NCBI GenBank assembly: GCA_022575985.1
Contig: JAKSXM010000247.1
Coordinates: 6,037,501 to 6,101,500, forward strand
Origin: Anagrus nilaparvatae
Lineage: Eukaryota; Arthropoda; Insecta; Hymenoptera; Mymaridae
Direction of reading: 5' to 3'
DNA length: 64,000 bases
A model generated the notes under the pieces. That model had not been told where the DNA came from. It saw nothing but the letters and a program-made list of their open reading frames with translations, and did no database searches. This document shows, piece after piece, positions 12,201 through 21,698 of the stretch (within the stretch, counting starts at the first letter, position 1; each line of letters begins with the position of its first letter). Position numbers and translations under genes: made by a program.

Positions 12201-13272
12201 TGCTGATGAATTGCGTAAAGCAATAGAAATAGGTTATAAAGTTTTACATATTTACGTAATATGGCAATATCAGATGACATGTTTTGACCCTAAGACGAAA
12301 GAAGGCGGGCTTTTTGCCGAATATATAGATACATTTTTAAAAATTAAGCAAGAGGCGAGCGGTTACCCTACCGAATGCGACACAGAAGAAAAAAAAGACG
12401 CTTATATCGAAAATTATGCTGCTGCAGAAGGAATACGTTTAGACAAAGAGAATATCAAACCGAACAGCGGTTTACGGAGCATAGCTAAGCTTCTTATCAA
12501 CTCTATTTGGGGTAAAATGGCACAACGGTCTAATTTAGGTCAAACGGAGATTGTTCAATCGCGAGAACAACTTTTAAATATTTTAAATGACGATGAAAAA
12601 GAAATTAACGACATCATTATTGTAAGCGATGATATACTTTATGTTAAATGGTGTTATATCGATGACGCAGTGGCGACATCCCAAAATACCAACGTTGTTG
12701 TCGCGAGTTTTGTGACGGCTTATGGGCGATTGATGCTTTATGATTTGCTTGAAAAGTTAGGTTCTAGAACGATTTATTATGACACAGATAGCGCAATTTT
12801 CGTGGCTAAAGAGGGTATGTACGAACCCCCCTTAGGTAATTTATTAGGAGAATTAACAGATGAATTAGATTCTTTTGGTGAAGGGGCATATATATCTAAG
12901 TTTTTAAGTGGTGGGCCTAAATGCTATAGCTATATTATAAATCTAGCAAACGGTGAAAAAAAAACAGTCTGTAAAGTGAAAGGAATACGTTTGAATTATG
13001 AAAATTCTGAAAAAATTAATTTCGATAGCATAGAAAAATTAATAACTAATTTAAATTTCGGTGATAATGATACATGTTCCGCGACATATGTAGATGATAT
13101 AGATGATAGTTGTAAACAAATAAAACTAAGTTTTCCAGCTATAAGACGCACAAATACACATCATGTTGTAAGTTTGAACGAGACCAAAACATGTTGTATC
13201 GTTGCGAAAAAAAGAAGATTTATTACACCCGAATATTCATTACCATTCGGTTACAATAAAAATCTTATATAA
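9275..13272 (+). CDS. Polinton protein-primed DNA polymerase B
   Basis: The element's replicative family-B polymerase with proofreading exonuclease. The first ATG in the long frame is at 9,517, but the frame is open back to a splice acceptor (ttttttacag, ending 9,274) with phase 1, matching the phase-1 leader exons, so the real start is probably upstream. Numbering from 9,517: exonuclease I DFE D359/E361, exonuclease II HNAKAFD (D447), exonuclease III YCIAD (D570), Pol A DFCSMYP (D795), Pol B KLLINSIWG (K991, G999), Pol C YYDTD (D1089, D1091), then PKCYSY as the KxY motif. An N-terminal Cys/His-rich region (about 230-345) and a VDGFL...FEFHGCYYHGC segment (about 672-695) occur in related transposon polymerases. 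All catalytic residues are present. Confidence 0.95.
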
Positions 13273-13704
13273 CTATTTTAAATCAACTATTGTAAATATA
13301 ACATATATGTGGTAAATACTATTTTATACGCCTGATTTAAAAATGTAATGCGTGTATGATAAATATTATTCTATATGTAAAAATATATCTATTTATAAAA
13401 TGTAAAAAAATAATAAAAAATGTACAATATTAATGCTGGTTTAATAAAAACATAATAAATAAATTAATTATTTCATTTTTTCAAACCTACTCCTTAGATA
13501 AAATCCTCATACTAAAAAAAATTAAATTTAAAATGCTAGTAAAACTTATACATATTTGAGGCTTTATTATATTAAAAGCTATTTATTATACTGGTATATA
13601 ATTAAATCAAAATACTATAAAATAATATTCGTTTTTTTTTTTTTTTACATACTCTATAGATATAAATATCTAAATGTGTACAGTATATTTATTCAGTACT
13701 TAAA
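13273..13704. other. AT-rich intergenic region
   Basis: Holds aataaa-type poly(A) signals just after the polymerase stop (about 13,441-13,460) and an AT-rich leader before the ATPase ATG at 13,705. The overlapping 62-codon frame ending at 13,744 is not supported. Confidence 0.5.
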
Positions 13705-14349
13705 ATGGATACGCTGTGGAGACATCCCTTCACATGTCAAATAGCCGGTCCTACTCAGGCTGGAAAATCGGTATTTGTAAAACGTTTTTTAACACAAGTA
13801 AACCAAATGTGTAACGTACTCTTTGATAGAGTTTTGTTTTATTACTCAGAATGGCAAGATAATTATAAAATTTTAACAACTGATTCATTTATAAAAATTG
13901 AATATAAAGAAGGTTTACCGCATCCCACAGACTATTCATACGATAACGATAAAAAAAAGTTGTTGATAATTGATGATTTTATGCGTGAAGGCTCTAACAG
14001 TGTTATTGTGGATTTATTTACAAAAGGTAGTCATCATAAAAATATTAGTATAATTTTTATCACACAAAATCTGTTCCACAAATCAAGTCACGCCCGCGAT
14101 GTTTCTTTAAATACATCTTATATAGTTATTTTTAAAAACCCTCGAGATCGGTCACAAATACAATATCTGGCAAGACAAATTTACCCTGAAGACCCTAAAT
14201 TTATACAAGAAGCATATCACGATGCTACAATCGAAGCACATGGTTATTTGTTCTTAGATCTTAAACAGAATACACCTGACAATTTGAGATTCCGCACAAA
14301 AATATTTAGCGACGACTTCCCCCAGTTTATATACGTACCTAAAAAATAA
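13705..14349 (+). CDS. Polinton genome-packaging ATPase (FtsK/HerA type)
   Basis: A 214-residue P-loop ATPase expected to pump element DNA into capsids. Walker A is GPTQAGKS (G15-S22, K21) close to the N terminus, Walker B is LLIIDD (D90, D91), and ITQN at about residues 125-128 fits the sensor-like motif that follows. The length is normal for the family. It sits between polymerase and small basic proteins, as in other Polintons. The frame is intact, and the ATG in tacttaaaATGG has good initiation context. Confidence 0.92.
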   Translation: MDTLWRHPFTCQIAGPTQAGKSVFVKRFLTQVNQMCNVLFDRVLFYYSEWQDNYKILTTDSFIKIEYKEGLPHPTDYSYDNDKKKLLIIDDFMREGSNSVIVDLFTKGSHHKNISIIFITQNLFHKSSHARDVSLNTSYIVIFKNPRDRSQIQYLARQIYPEDPKFIQEAYHDATIEAHGYLFLDLKQNTPDNLRFRTKIFSDDFPQFIYVPKK

Positions 14350-14403
14350 AATCACACCTGATTTAATACCACGGTTACAACAATCGTTAGTTGGTAGCCG
14401 GCT

Positions 14404-14853
14404 ATGGCTAGTAAAGGATCGACAAAGCGTAAAAATACGCCTGTATCTCAAAAGGGTCTTGGTTGTTTACCTGATCACTTTACAAAAAAAACCATAGCTA
14501 TATTAAACGCTATTTGTCACGGTGATTGTACACAACGTCGAGCGTTATTAAAAACCGTTGATAATAAGGTGATAAGATGCATTTGTGAGTGTGCACTAAA
14601 TATACTTCATGGTGTTATTCCTTTAAGCTTAAAAGAATTAAAAAAATTAAAAAAATATAAAAATATTATTAGAAACCTGGTAACTGAAAAAACCGATGAT
14701 TATTCTAAAAATAAAAACCCCAAGCATAAAAACAGACGTAAAATAAATTGGTTAAAAAAGCGGAAAGTCATTTTACAACAAGGTAAAGGAAGTTTTTTAC
14801 CAATCTTGTTGGGACCTGTTCTAGAAATCATTATTTCAAAATTATTTAAATAA
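14404..14853 (+). CDS. Small basic conserved Polinton protein, role unknown
   Basis: 149 residues. A CECALNILHG segment (about 60-69) is followed by Lys-rich helices, a run KNKNPKHKNRRKINW, and a hydrophobic C-terminal tail (about 132-149: GSFLPILLGPVLEIIISKLF). Proteins of this plan (Cys-containing core, basic stretch, GGFLP-like hydrophobic tail) are common in arthropod Polintons and adintovirus-like elements but have no settled function that I can state. The tail could be membrane-active or a capsid-binding helix; that is inference. Confidence 0.8.
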   Translation: MASKGSTKRKNTPVSQKGLGCLPDHFTKKTIAILNAICHGDCTQRRALLKTVDNKVIRCICECALNILHGVIPLSLKELKKLKKYKNIIRNLVTEKTDDYSKNKNPKHKNRRKINWLKKRKVILQQGKGSFLPILLGPVLEIIISKLFK

Positions 14854-14868
14854 TATTAAGATTAAAAC

Positions 14869-15720
14869 ATGCAGCACGCTCGCAAAATGGTAATTCTTTC
14901 TATGGACCAATTCAACTCTAAAATAGCACAAAATGATCAAGAAAAAAAAAAAGTTGTCGAAAACCCTGTTACATCGATGGTTAGCGACAATAATGACGTA
15001 TTGCCTCAAGAATTAAATTCTACTCAAACAGTTGGTGATAATTTAACACGTTTAGATTCGGAAATGTATGATATTTTACAGTCTAAAAAATTTAAAAATG
15101 ACAGAGAAAAATCAAAACATTACTTGCAAGTCTTACGACGTTATTTATATTTCAAAGATGCTGAAAGAAAAGAAGAGTTAGCTACTAAAAATAAAGAAGA
15201 GTATGAAACACCCGTTGAAACAGTACTCGAGGATTTTGTACCTGATACATCGATAAATAACCTACCGGCTAAAACGCCACATTCAACACCGCGCCCCGCT
15301 ATACATGATAAGTCTATTTTAAATGTAATCCCTAAATCGTATGAAAAAAAAGCAGAAGTTATTCTAGAACATTGTAAAAAATCAGGTAGAATAGTTTGGG
15401 ATACCAGTGGTGTTGTAACTATTGATAACAATAGACTAGACGGAACAAATATCACGGATCTTATAAATTACGTTCTACGTAAAAGAACAACTGTTAGCGA
15501 CCCCCCTGGTACTGTTGAATTTTCTAATTTTATAGTGGAAAGTAACGCACCGACCGCTGCAATAGGTAACAAGGATGTTTTTTTACAGCTAAAACGTGCA
15601 GAGGTGTTAGAAAATTCTAAGAATTATGATTTGTCATTCAGGAACACAAATGATAGCTTAAACAGTACAACCGAAACAAATTTATCATCATCAAAACCAA
15701 AAAAGTGGTTGATTTTTTAA
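14869..15720 (+). CDS. Conserved Polinton protein upstream of integrase, role unknown
   Basis: 283 residues from the ATG at 14,869; a second ATG at 14,887 is also possible. The N-terminal half is charged and probably coiled (about 50-110). The C-terminal half has a globular look: IPKSYEKKAEVILEH (about 146-160), WDTSGVVTIDN, then DLINYVLRKR. This arrangement recurs in polymerase-integrase-capsid elements of arthropods next to the integrase, but I know no assigned activity. No catalytic motif is visible. It ends 10 bases before the integrase ATG. Confidence 0.78.
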   Translation: MQHARKMVILSMDQFNSKIAQNDQEKKKVVENPVTSMVSDNNDVLPQELNSTQTVGDNLTRLDSEMYDILQSKKFKNDREKSKHYLQVLRRYLYFKDAERKEELATKNKEEYETPVETVLEDFVPDTSINNLPAKTPHSTPRPAIHDKSILNVIPKSYEKKAEVILEHCKKSGRIVWDTSGVVTIDNNRLDGTNITDLINYVLRKRTTVSDPPGTVEFSNFIVESNAPTAAIGNKDVFLQLKRAEVLENSKNYDLSFRNTNDSLNSTTETNLSSSKPKKWLIF

Positions 15721-15730
15721 AAAACCTGTA

Positions 15731-16831
15731 ATGTATGAAAATCAATATTATAATCCACGGCATGAAGCTGGTTATTCAGGGGCTCGTAATCTTATACGCG
15801 TTAATAAAAAAGGTAATCCTATTCAAAATAAGGCTGAAAAAGAGCATATTTTAGCTTGGCTCAGTGGTCAAGACTCATTTACTCTTCACCACCCTGTGCG
15901 TAAGAGATTTCCCCGATTACATTATAATGTTACAAATGTTGATGACGTATGGGAATGTGATTTGGCAGATTTATTAAATTTAAAAAAATTTAACGATGGT
16001 TATTCTTTTGTATTAGTTGTTATTGACGTATTAAGCAAATATGTTTGGGTTGAGGCTATGAAGGATAAAAAAATGACTACAACAGCTGCTGCTTTTGAAA
16101 AAATTTTATCACGTGCCAATGGTCGTTTACCTGTTATGGTTCAAAGTGACTGTGGTAAGGAATTTATAGGCTCTAGTTTACAAAAAATTTTAAAAAAATA
16201 TGGAATTCAGTTTCGTTTTACCCGTAATCCTGACGTTAAAGCTGCCTGTGTGGAACGTGTTCTAAAAACCATTAAAGAAAGGATGTGGCGTTATTTTACA
16301 CATAAAAATACAAAACGTTACATAGATGTTTTACAAGACTTAGTTTATGCCTATAATAATTCTAAACACACAACTACAAAAATGTTACCTAGTGAGGTTA
16401 ATATTTGGAATGCTTCGCAGGCTTTAGAAAACACCCGACAACGTTACGGTTACTATAAAAACATTGAAAAGAAACCCAAGTTTAATGTTTTAGATTTTGT
16501 CAGGGTCAGTAGAACGAAAGGTGTGTTTGAGAAAGGTTATGCGCAGAACTTCAGCCATGAAATATTTAAAATCTCAAAAGTCTTGCGGAGACAGGGGTTA
16601 TATATATACGAGTTAACGGATTTGAACGGTGATGTTATTGATGGTTTTTTTTATAAACAAGAACTAATTTTGGTTGGAAAACAAAGGCTTGATAATAATA
16701 GTGTTTTTCATATAAAAGAAATTTTAAAAACCAGGGGTCGTGGTGCTAATAAAGAAATGTTAGTTTCATGGGTAGGTTGGCCTAAACAATTTAATTCCTG
16801 GGTCAAAGCCTCTGAACTTAAAAATATTTGA
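15731..16831 (+). CDS. Polinton integrase (rve) with chromodomain-like C terminus
   Basis: 366 residues. Retroviral-type integrase that inserts the linear element by joining TIR ends to target DNA. The catalytic triad is visible as WECD (D77), VQSDCGKEF (D140) and CVERVLK (E175), giving D-62-D-34-E. The C terminus (about 325-366, FHIKEILKTRG...WVGWPKQFNSW) reads as a chromodomain, which in other integrases steers insertion to modified histone tails. The frame is intact. The 6-bp TSD of this copy fits the enzyme class. Confidence 0.95.
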   Translation: MYENQYYNPRHEAGYSGARNLIRVNKKGNPIQNKAEKEHILAWLSGQDSFTLHHPVRKRFPRLHYNVTNVDDVWECDLADLLNLKKFNDGYSFVLVVIDVLSKYVWVEAMKDKKMTTTAAAFEKILSRANGRLPVMVQSDCGKEFIGSSLQKILKKYGIQFRFTRNPDVKAACVERVLKTIKERMWRYFTHKNTKRYIDVLQDLVYAYNNSKHTTTKMLPSEVNIWNASQALENTRQRYGYYKNIEKKPKFNVLDFVRVSRTKGVFEKGYAQNFSHEIFKISKVLRRQGLYIYELTDLNGDVIDGFFYKQELILVGKQRLDNNSVFHIKEILKTRGRGANKEMLVSWVGWPKQFNSWVKASELKNI

Positions 16832-16871
16832 AAGTTAAAATATAAAAAGTATAAAAATAAAAACAAGAAAA

Positions 16872-17687
16872 ATGATTGAATCTACAGAATTTTTTTTAGT
16901 GCTTCCTAGTAACAGTAGTTCTAAATATTATGATAATACAACAACGTGTTACACTACGCATTTAGAACGTGAAATCAAACTTTCAGGATTATGGAGCGTG
17001 GGAATTGTCGAAGCCCACGTTCCATCAACGCTTGTACATTTCACAAAAGACGAATCACGTTATAGTTTTATATCCGATACCAGGAAGACTAATCTGTTTA
17101 ACCCTAAATTTAAAATTACATCGTATAGTTTTGATTATGGCGTTTATACATCAGTGAGTGATTTAGTCGATAGCATTAATGAAAGTTTTGATATTTACGA
17201 ACATCAAGAAATTACAAAAGCCTATAAAAAAGGAGGATATTGGGCTATTAATAGAGTTTGTGAATGTCAAACAGATCATAGGACATATATGGATGAAAAA
17301 GTATTTAACGTATTAGGTTTTAACCATCAGCGTGATGAATATGGTTATACTTACATAGAAACCTCAAATTCGGATACATATATTATAGCAGAACAACCGG
17401 CTAGCATTGAAAGTGCACTACCTAATCAATTATTTATTTATTCGGATGTTTGTGTGCCATACAATATTGGTGATACTAAAGCATCTCTTTTACGTATTTT
17501 ATGTTTAAATACAAGGGATTATACATATGGTACAACTAGTGTATACCGATTCACACCAACGCATTATATACAGCTGTTGAATAATAGCTTTCAAAATATA
17601 ACTATTGATATAAGAGACCAGTACGGTAAAAAAATACCATTCAGTCACGGGACACTAACCGTAACGCTCCATTTTAAACGCCATTAA
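16872..17687 (+). CDS. Polinton minor capsid (penton-like) protein
   Basis: 271 residues. The opening FFLVLPSNSSSKYYDNT followed by LSGLWSVGIVEAHVPS is the signature N terminus of the Polinton minor capsid protein, predicted to be a single jelly-roll penton. It lies two bases upstream of the next gene and just ahead of the major capsid gene, as in other elements. The frame is intact, with a high content of beta-prone residues. The family assignment is by motif recognition; the fold is established knowledge for the family. Confidence 0.88.
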   Translation: MIESTEFFLVLPSNSSSKYYDNTTTCYTTHLEREIKLSGLWSVGIVEAHVPSTLVHFTKDESRYSFISDTRKTNLFNPKFKITSYSFDYGVYTSVSDLVDSINESFDIYEHQEITKAYKKGGYWAINRVCECQTDHRTYMDEKVFNVLGFNHQRDEYGYTYIETSNSDTYIIAEQPASIESALPNQLFIYSDVCVPYNIGDTKASLLRILCLNTRDYTYGTTSVYRFTPTHYIQLLNNSFQNITIDIRDQYGKKIPFSHGTLTVTLHFKRH

Positions 17688-17689
17688 GT

Positions 17690-18226
17690 ATGAGTCATTA
17701 TATTACTTATTACAATAGCCAGATTGGTGGTGGCAATGCAGGTGTTAACAACGTTTATATAGGTTCACGTCATCAAAGAGGGTCGGGTATTGGTGGTTTT
17801 TTAAAGGGTTTATTTAGAATTGCTTTACCATACATCAAAAGTACAGCGCGTATTATTGGTAAAGAAGCTTTTAGAACAGGAATAAACGTAATCGATGATA
17901 TTGAAAAAAAAGGTGCTAGTTTTCAAGAGGCTTTCCAGGACCGTTCTAAGGAATCTTTAAATAATCTTAAAAGAAAAGCTAGCGAAAAAATGGTGGGGTT
18001 GATGCAAGGGCGAGGTTATAAAGCAGGTAATAAAAAGCGCAAGCGTCAGTCTTCAAAAAAACGCTCTACTGTTAGGAAAAAGAAGAGTAATAAGCCTAAA
18101 AGAAAAGTTAAAAAAAATAAAACAAAAAAAAGGACCAGTCAAAGCAAAAAAGTAAAAGCGTATAGAAAAAAAAAGATTATTACAAATAAATTTAGGAATA
18201 TAGCTGATATATTCAGTCCACGATAA
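17690..18226 (+). CDS. Basic core-like Polinton virion protein
   Basis: 178 residues. A Gly-rich start is followed by GSGIGGFLKGLFRIALPYIKS (about 41-61), an amphipathic stretch with GKEAFRTG (about 67-74), then an extremely Lys/Arg-rich C-terminal third (about 115-168). The plan matches a conserved Polinton/adintovirus protein between penton and major capsid genes that has been compared with adenovirus core or membrane-lytic proteins. DNA condensation or membrane interaction is inferred from composition. Its TAA overlaps the next ATG (TAATG). Confidence 0.8.
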   Translation: MSHYITYYNSQIGGGNAGVNNVYIGSRHQRGSGIGGFLKGLFRIALPYIKSTARIIGKEAFRTGINVIDDIEKKGASFQEAFQDRSKESLNNLKRKASEKMVGLMQGRGYKAGNKKRKRQSSKKRSTVRKKKSNKPKRKVKKNKTKKRTSQSKKVKAYRKKKIITNKFRNIADIFSPR

Positions 18227-19542
18227 TGGCTTTTTTGCATACGCATTCTAATGAGTGTCTTAAATCGGAGCTAGATATTTTTTCAACGTTACCTACACAA
18301 ACATCAATAGAATCATCGCAATATATACATTATAACCCTATTAGTGCTATCACGGATGAATCACACATAGAATTTGTGGTTCCTGGTCAAGGCACCGACT
18401 ACCTTGATCTCTGTCATACAATGTTGAAAGTTCGTGTTTCAATAACACCTGATCACGTGGCTGATAATAATAAAGTAGGCCCTGTTAACAATTTGTTACA
18501 CTCGCTATTTAATCAAGTTGATGTTTTTTTCAATCAAAAATTAGTGACACCACCTAATAACTCATATCCTTATAGAGCTTATATAGAATGTTTGCTGAAT
18601 TATAGCCGTGAAGCCAAATCAACGCATCTAGCAGGTGGTTTGTGGTTTGCTGATACAAGTTCACATATGGATGCTACACCTGAGTCGGGTAATAATAAAG
18701 GATTACAAAAACGACAGGCTTATACTTCAGGTGCAAAACAAGTGGATTTGATAGGTCATCTTCACTGTGATGTATTTAATCAAGACAAGTTTTTAATTAG
18801 CGGGGTAGAATTGCGTATACGATTAATTCGTAGTAAAGATGGTTTCGTATTAATTGATAATTCTGCTGATTCTAAGTTTAATATACGTTTAATTGATACT
18901 GTTCTACTTATAAGGCGCGTTAAAATTAACCCTGGTATTCTACTCGCCCATGCAAATGCTCTTTCAAAAGCTACAGCTAAATATCCGATTTCGAGAGTTG
19001 ATTTGAAATCTTTTACACTTCATCGTGATACAAACGGGGAAACATTAGACAATGTAATATTAGGACAGCTCCCGAAAAGGGTTATTATAGGCTTTGTTGA
19101 TAACAAAGCCTTTAACGGTGATAGAAAATTGAATCCTTTTAATTTTCAACATTTCTCTATTAATTACTTATCACTATACGTCGACGGGGAACAAATTCCA
19201 AGTCGTCCTTTACAGCCCTTGTTTGAGGGGGATAATATAAACTACATAGATTGTTATCATACCCTATTCTCCGGTTCAGGGATACACTTCATGGATTCAG
19301 GAAACGATATATCAAGAGAGGATTACCCGAATGGTTACTGTTTATTTGCTTTTGATTTATCACCAGATTTATCAGCACATTGTGCTACCCATTGGAACTT
19401 GATAAAACATGGTAGCATACGTTTAGAAGTACGTTTTGCTAAGCCACTTGAAAAAACAATTAATTGTATAGTGTATTCAGAATTTGATAATATATTAGAA
19501 ATTGATTCTAGCAGACAAGTTATAACTGATTTTAATTCGTAA
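18226..19542 (+). CDS. Polinton major capsid protein (double jelly-roll)
   Basis: 438 residues. Starts in a TAATG overlap with the preceding gene. The N-terminal block SNECLKSELDIFSTLPTQTS and the following YIHYNPISAI, EFVVPGQGTDYLDL and LLHSLFNQVDVFFN blocks are the conserved landmarks of the Polinton major capsid protein. PYRAYIECLLNYSREAK lies near residues 106-122. The family is predicted to form hexon-like double jelly-roll trimers. No break is seen and the length is typical. Confidence 0.92.
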   Translation: MAFLHTHSNECLKSELDIFSTLPTQTSIESSQYIHYNPISAITDESHIEFVVPGQGTDYLDLCHTMLKVRVSITPDHVADNNKVGPVNNLLHSLFNQVDVFFNQKLVTPPNNSYPYRAYIECLLNYSREAKSTHLAGGLWFADTSSHMDATPESGNNKGLQKRQAYTSGAKQVDLIGHLHCDVFNQDKFLISGVELRIRLIRSKDGFVLIDNSADSKFNIRLIDTVLLIRRVKINPGILLAHANALSKATAKYPISRVDLKSFTLHRDTNGETLDNVILGQLPKRVIIGFVDNKAFNGDRKLNPFNFQHFSINYLSLYVDGEQIPSRPLQPLFEGDNINYIDCYHTLFSGSGIHFMDSGNDISREDYPNGYCLFAFDLSPDLSAHCATHWNLIKHGSIRLEVRFAKPLEKTINCIVYSEFDNILEIDSSRQVITDFNS

Positions 19543-19562
19543 TTTTATAGAATAAATAAAAA

Positions 19563-20114
19563 ATGAATACAAGTGAGGTATTATACGCTTTAAGGGGTAT
19601 AAAATGTCGTAGTGTTGGTGTTTTTGCTGCTGATCGTATACCTGTAAAACTTGAATATCCCGCAGCTATTGTTATGAATACACATCCACATACAAAGCCT
19701 GGCCTACATTGGACATCTTTGTACATCGATAATAAGGGCTTTGGTGTTTATTTTGATAGCTATGGTTTATTTCCTTATGTAGCAGATCATATTAAACGAA
19801 TTCGGGGTAATTGTAAAAGATACACTTGGAATAAACAATGTTTGCAGAGTTTTGATTCTGCTGTTTGTGGCCAATATTGTGTGGTATTTCTCCACTACAT
19901 GGCTCTAGGTGGTAATTTAAGATCATTTAACAAAATGTTTTCAAATAATTGTAAAAAAAATGATTTTATAATTTTAAAAATGTTTAAAAAAATTAACGAT
20001 AAAATGGTTAAGAAAAAAAATAAATTAGATAATAAATTTCCTAATGATAATTCCCAAGGTGGTGGGATATCTAATCAATCATGTGTTTCTTTAAAAAACA
20101 CTCTGTCACAGTAG
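19563..20114 (+). CDS. Adenain-like cysteine protease
   Basis: 183 residues, Ulp1/adenain fold, expected to process capsid precursors during maturation. The catalytic set reads GLHW (H49), YFDSYG (D65), LQSFDSAVCG (Q95, C102). The seven-residue Gln-to-Cys spacing is the same as in adenoviral protease. The last 50 residues are Lys/Asn-rich and probably disordered. It follows the major capsid gene directly and has an intact frame. Confidence 0.93.
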   Translation: MNTSEVLYALRGIKCRSVGVFAADRIPVKLEYPAAIVMNTHPHTKPGLHWTSLYIDNKGFGVYFDSYGLFPYVADHIKRIRGNCKRYTWNKQCLQSFDSAVCGQYCVVFLHYMALGGNLRSFNKMFSNNCKKNDFIILKMFKKINDKMVKKKNKLDNKFPNDNSQGGGISNQSCVSLKNTLSQ

Positions 20115-20548
20115 CTTTAAAAATATTATAACTATAAATTAGTTTGGTAAGATTATAGAAAAATATGTATAAAACTTCTTTCATGTAAAACATTAAATAA
20201 ATAAACTAAGACATATATTAATAATAATAAAATTGTTTTTTATTTATTTACAATGATATACCTTACACCCATCCCTTAAATTCCCACCTATTTTCTACTA
20301 TATATTTATCGCTTCTTATCATTGCAACCCCTCCTCTGTAAAAAATGAGTTTTACTTTAACCGCTTTTAAAAATCCCTACTCTTAAATTCGATATTTTAA
20401 AAGATTATAAGTTACCCCTTCTTTTATTCAAAAAATAAAAAACAACGCTTTTTAAAAATAGTATAAATAGTTGGTTATTTTACAAAAATCACCAGTTTAC
20501 AAAAAATTTGTTAACTTTAAACAGTTTTTTAATAATAGCTCTGTTAAA
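20115..20548. other. AT-rich intergenic region in Polinton
   Basis: Contains aataaa signals near 20,198-20,235 for the upstream genes and the putative promoter and leader of the next gene. No supported ORF. Confidence 0.5.
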
Positions 20549-21424
20549 ATGGCTATCCCTGCTAAAACTTATAATTGTCCAGAAGATTTGGATGTTTTAT
20601 TCGGTATAGATACGCTTGATCAGCAAAATTTAATTTTCGCTACATCATATGCCTTAAACAAGTCAAACGCAAAATCAGTTACTATTGGGTTTGATTTTAT
20701 CAATAATGATTTGGATGTTATTATTCAACTAAGTGGTTCAAATTCAAAAAATGTGAATATTTCACGCAAGAGTTGGCTTTGTTTATTAAATCATTTTGAT
20801 GTGATTGAATCATATTTTGATAATAGTGACTTGTATAAAAATATGGGTTATCCATCTAAATTTTATTGTGAGAATTTTGATCTAACTTTCGTTATCTCAT
20901 ACGGGAAAAAAGCCATCTCTATAGAAGAAAGACCACGCGTCAACTTAAGCGACATCGATGCTCCTGAGGAAAAACGGATGAGGTTTAATCAACCACCAAC
21001 ATGTATCATGCAAGAAGCAACTGTTACGCGGCTCAGGAGTCTAGTTAATATAATTAATTCAAATGCTGAATTCCTCGATATTAACAAAAATATTTTTGTA
21101 AGTGTAATAATTTCACTTTTAGAATATTTTTCATCGATTAAAGATAAAATAAAAAAAGAAGTTCTCGATGATATTAAGCTTTTTAACGACATGTGTAATG
21201 AGTTATTCCTTGAAATTGAACATTATATGCTCGAAAATAATAAAAATAATAACTCGGTATTACGAGGCTTATTCGGTATTGTATTAAGAGAACTGTTTAA
21301 TTTTAAAATTAATACTCTATTTAATATTTGTAAAACGCATTTATTAAATATTGAAGAAATTGAAAAAGATACTATTGCTGTAGAAGGTGATCAAGTAATC
21401 AATGTGGTTGTTGAAAATCAATAG
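20549..21424 (+). CDS. Polinton accessory protein A (paralogue of the opposite gene)
   Basis: I take the ATG at 20,549 (gttaaaATGGCT) rather than an in-frame one at 20,471, giving 291 residues; homology with the facing gene begins soon after it. Function unknown. Shared landmarks with the protein at 21,699-22,556 are QNLIFATSYALN, NAKSVTIGFDF, the W...L.HF...YF region, YPSKFYCENFDLTFV and ISIEERPRVN. The C-terminal half is helical. It is not part of the core Polinton set I know, and its place at the right end fits accessory, element-specific genes. Confidence 0.75.
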   Translation: MAIPAKTYNCPEDLDVLFGIDTLDQQNLIFATSYALNKSNAKSVTIGFDFINNDLDVIIQLSGSNSKNVNISRKSWLCLLNHFDVIESYFDNSDLYKNMGYPSKFYCENFDLTFVISYGKKAISIEERPRVNLSDIDAPEEKRMRFNQPPTCIMQEATVTRLRSLVNIINSNAEFLDINKNIFVSVIISLLEYFSSIKDKIKKEVLDDIKLFNDMCNELFLEIEHYMLENNKNNNSVLRGLFGIVLRELFNFKINTLFNICKTHLLNIEEIEKDTIAVEGDQVINVVVENQ

Positions 21425-21698
21425 ATATGTATCATAATTATTTTGTATTTCTTTTAAAACTATTTTTTTCTTTTGAATAAATTTATTTATACCATATTTT
21501 TTTTGTTTTAACGTTTTATTTATTTCAAAAATATACCTCTCTTTATAAACGATTTTATTGATTTATTTTTAAAAAATTATTATATCTTTTTAAGGTATTC
21601 TAATATAGTAACTTAAATAGGGTAGGTATTAGGTAAGTAAAAAAAAATTTATTGTAAAAAGATTTTTTATTAAAATAAAAAAGTATTATACATAGATA
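21425..21698. terminator. Convergent 3' ends of the accessory gene pair
   Basis: AT-rich stretch between two genes pointing at each other. It has aataaa at about 21,476 for the plus-strand gene and ttttatt-type complements at about 21,667 for the minus-strand gene. No ORF. Confidence 0.45.
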
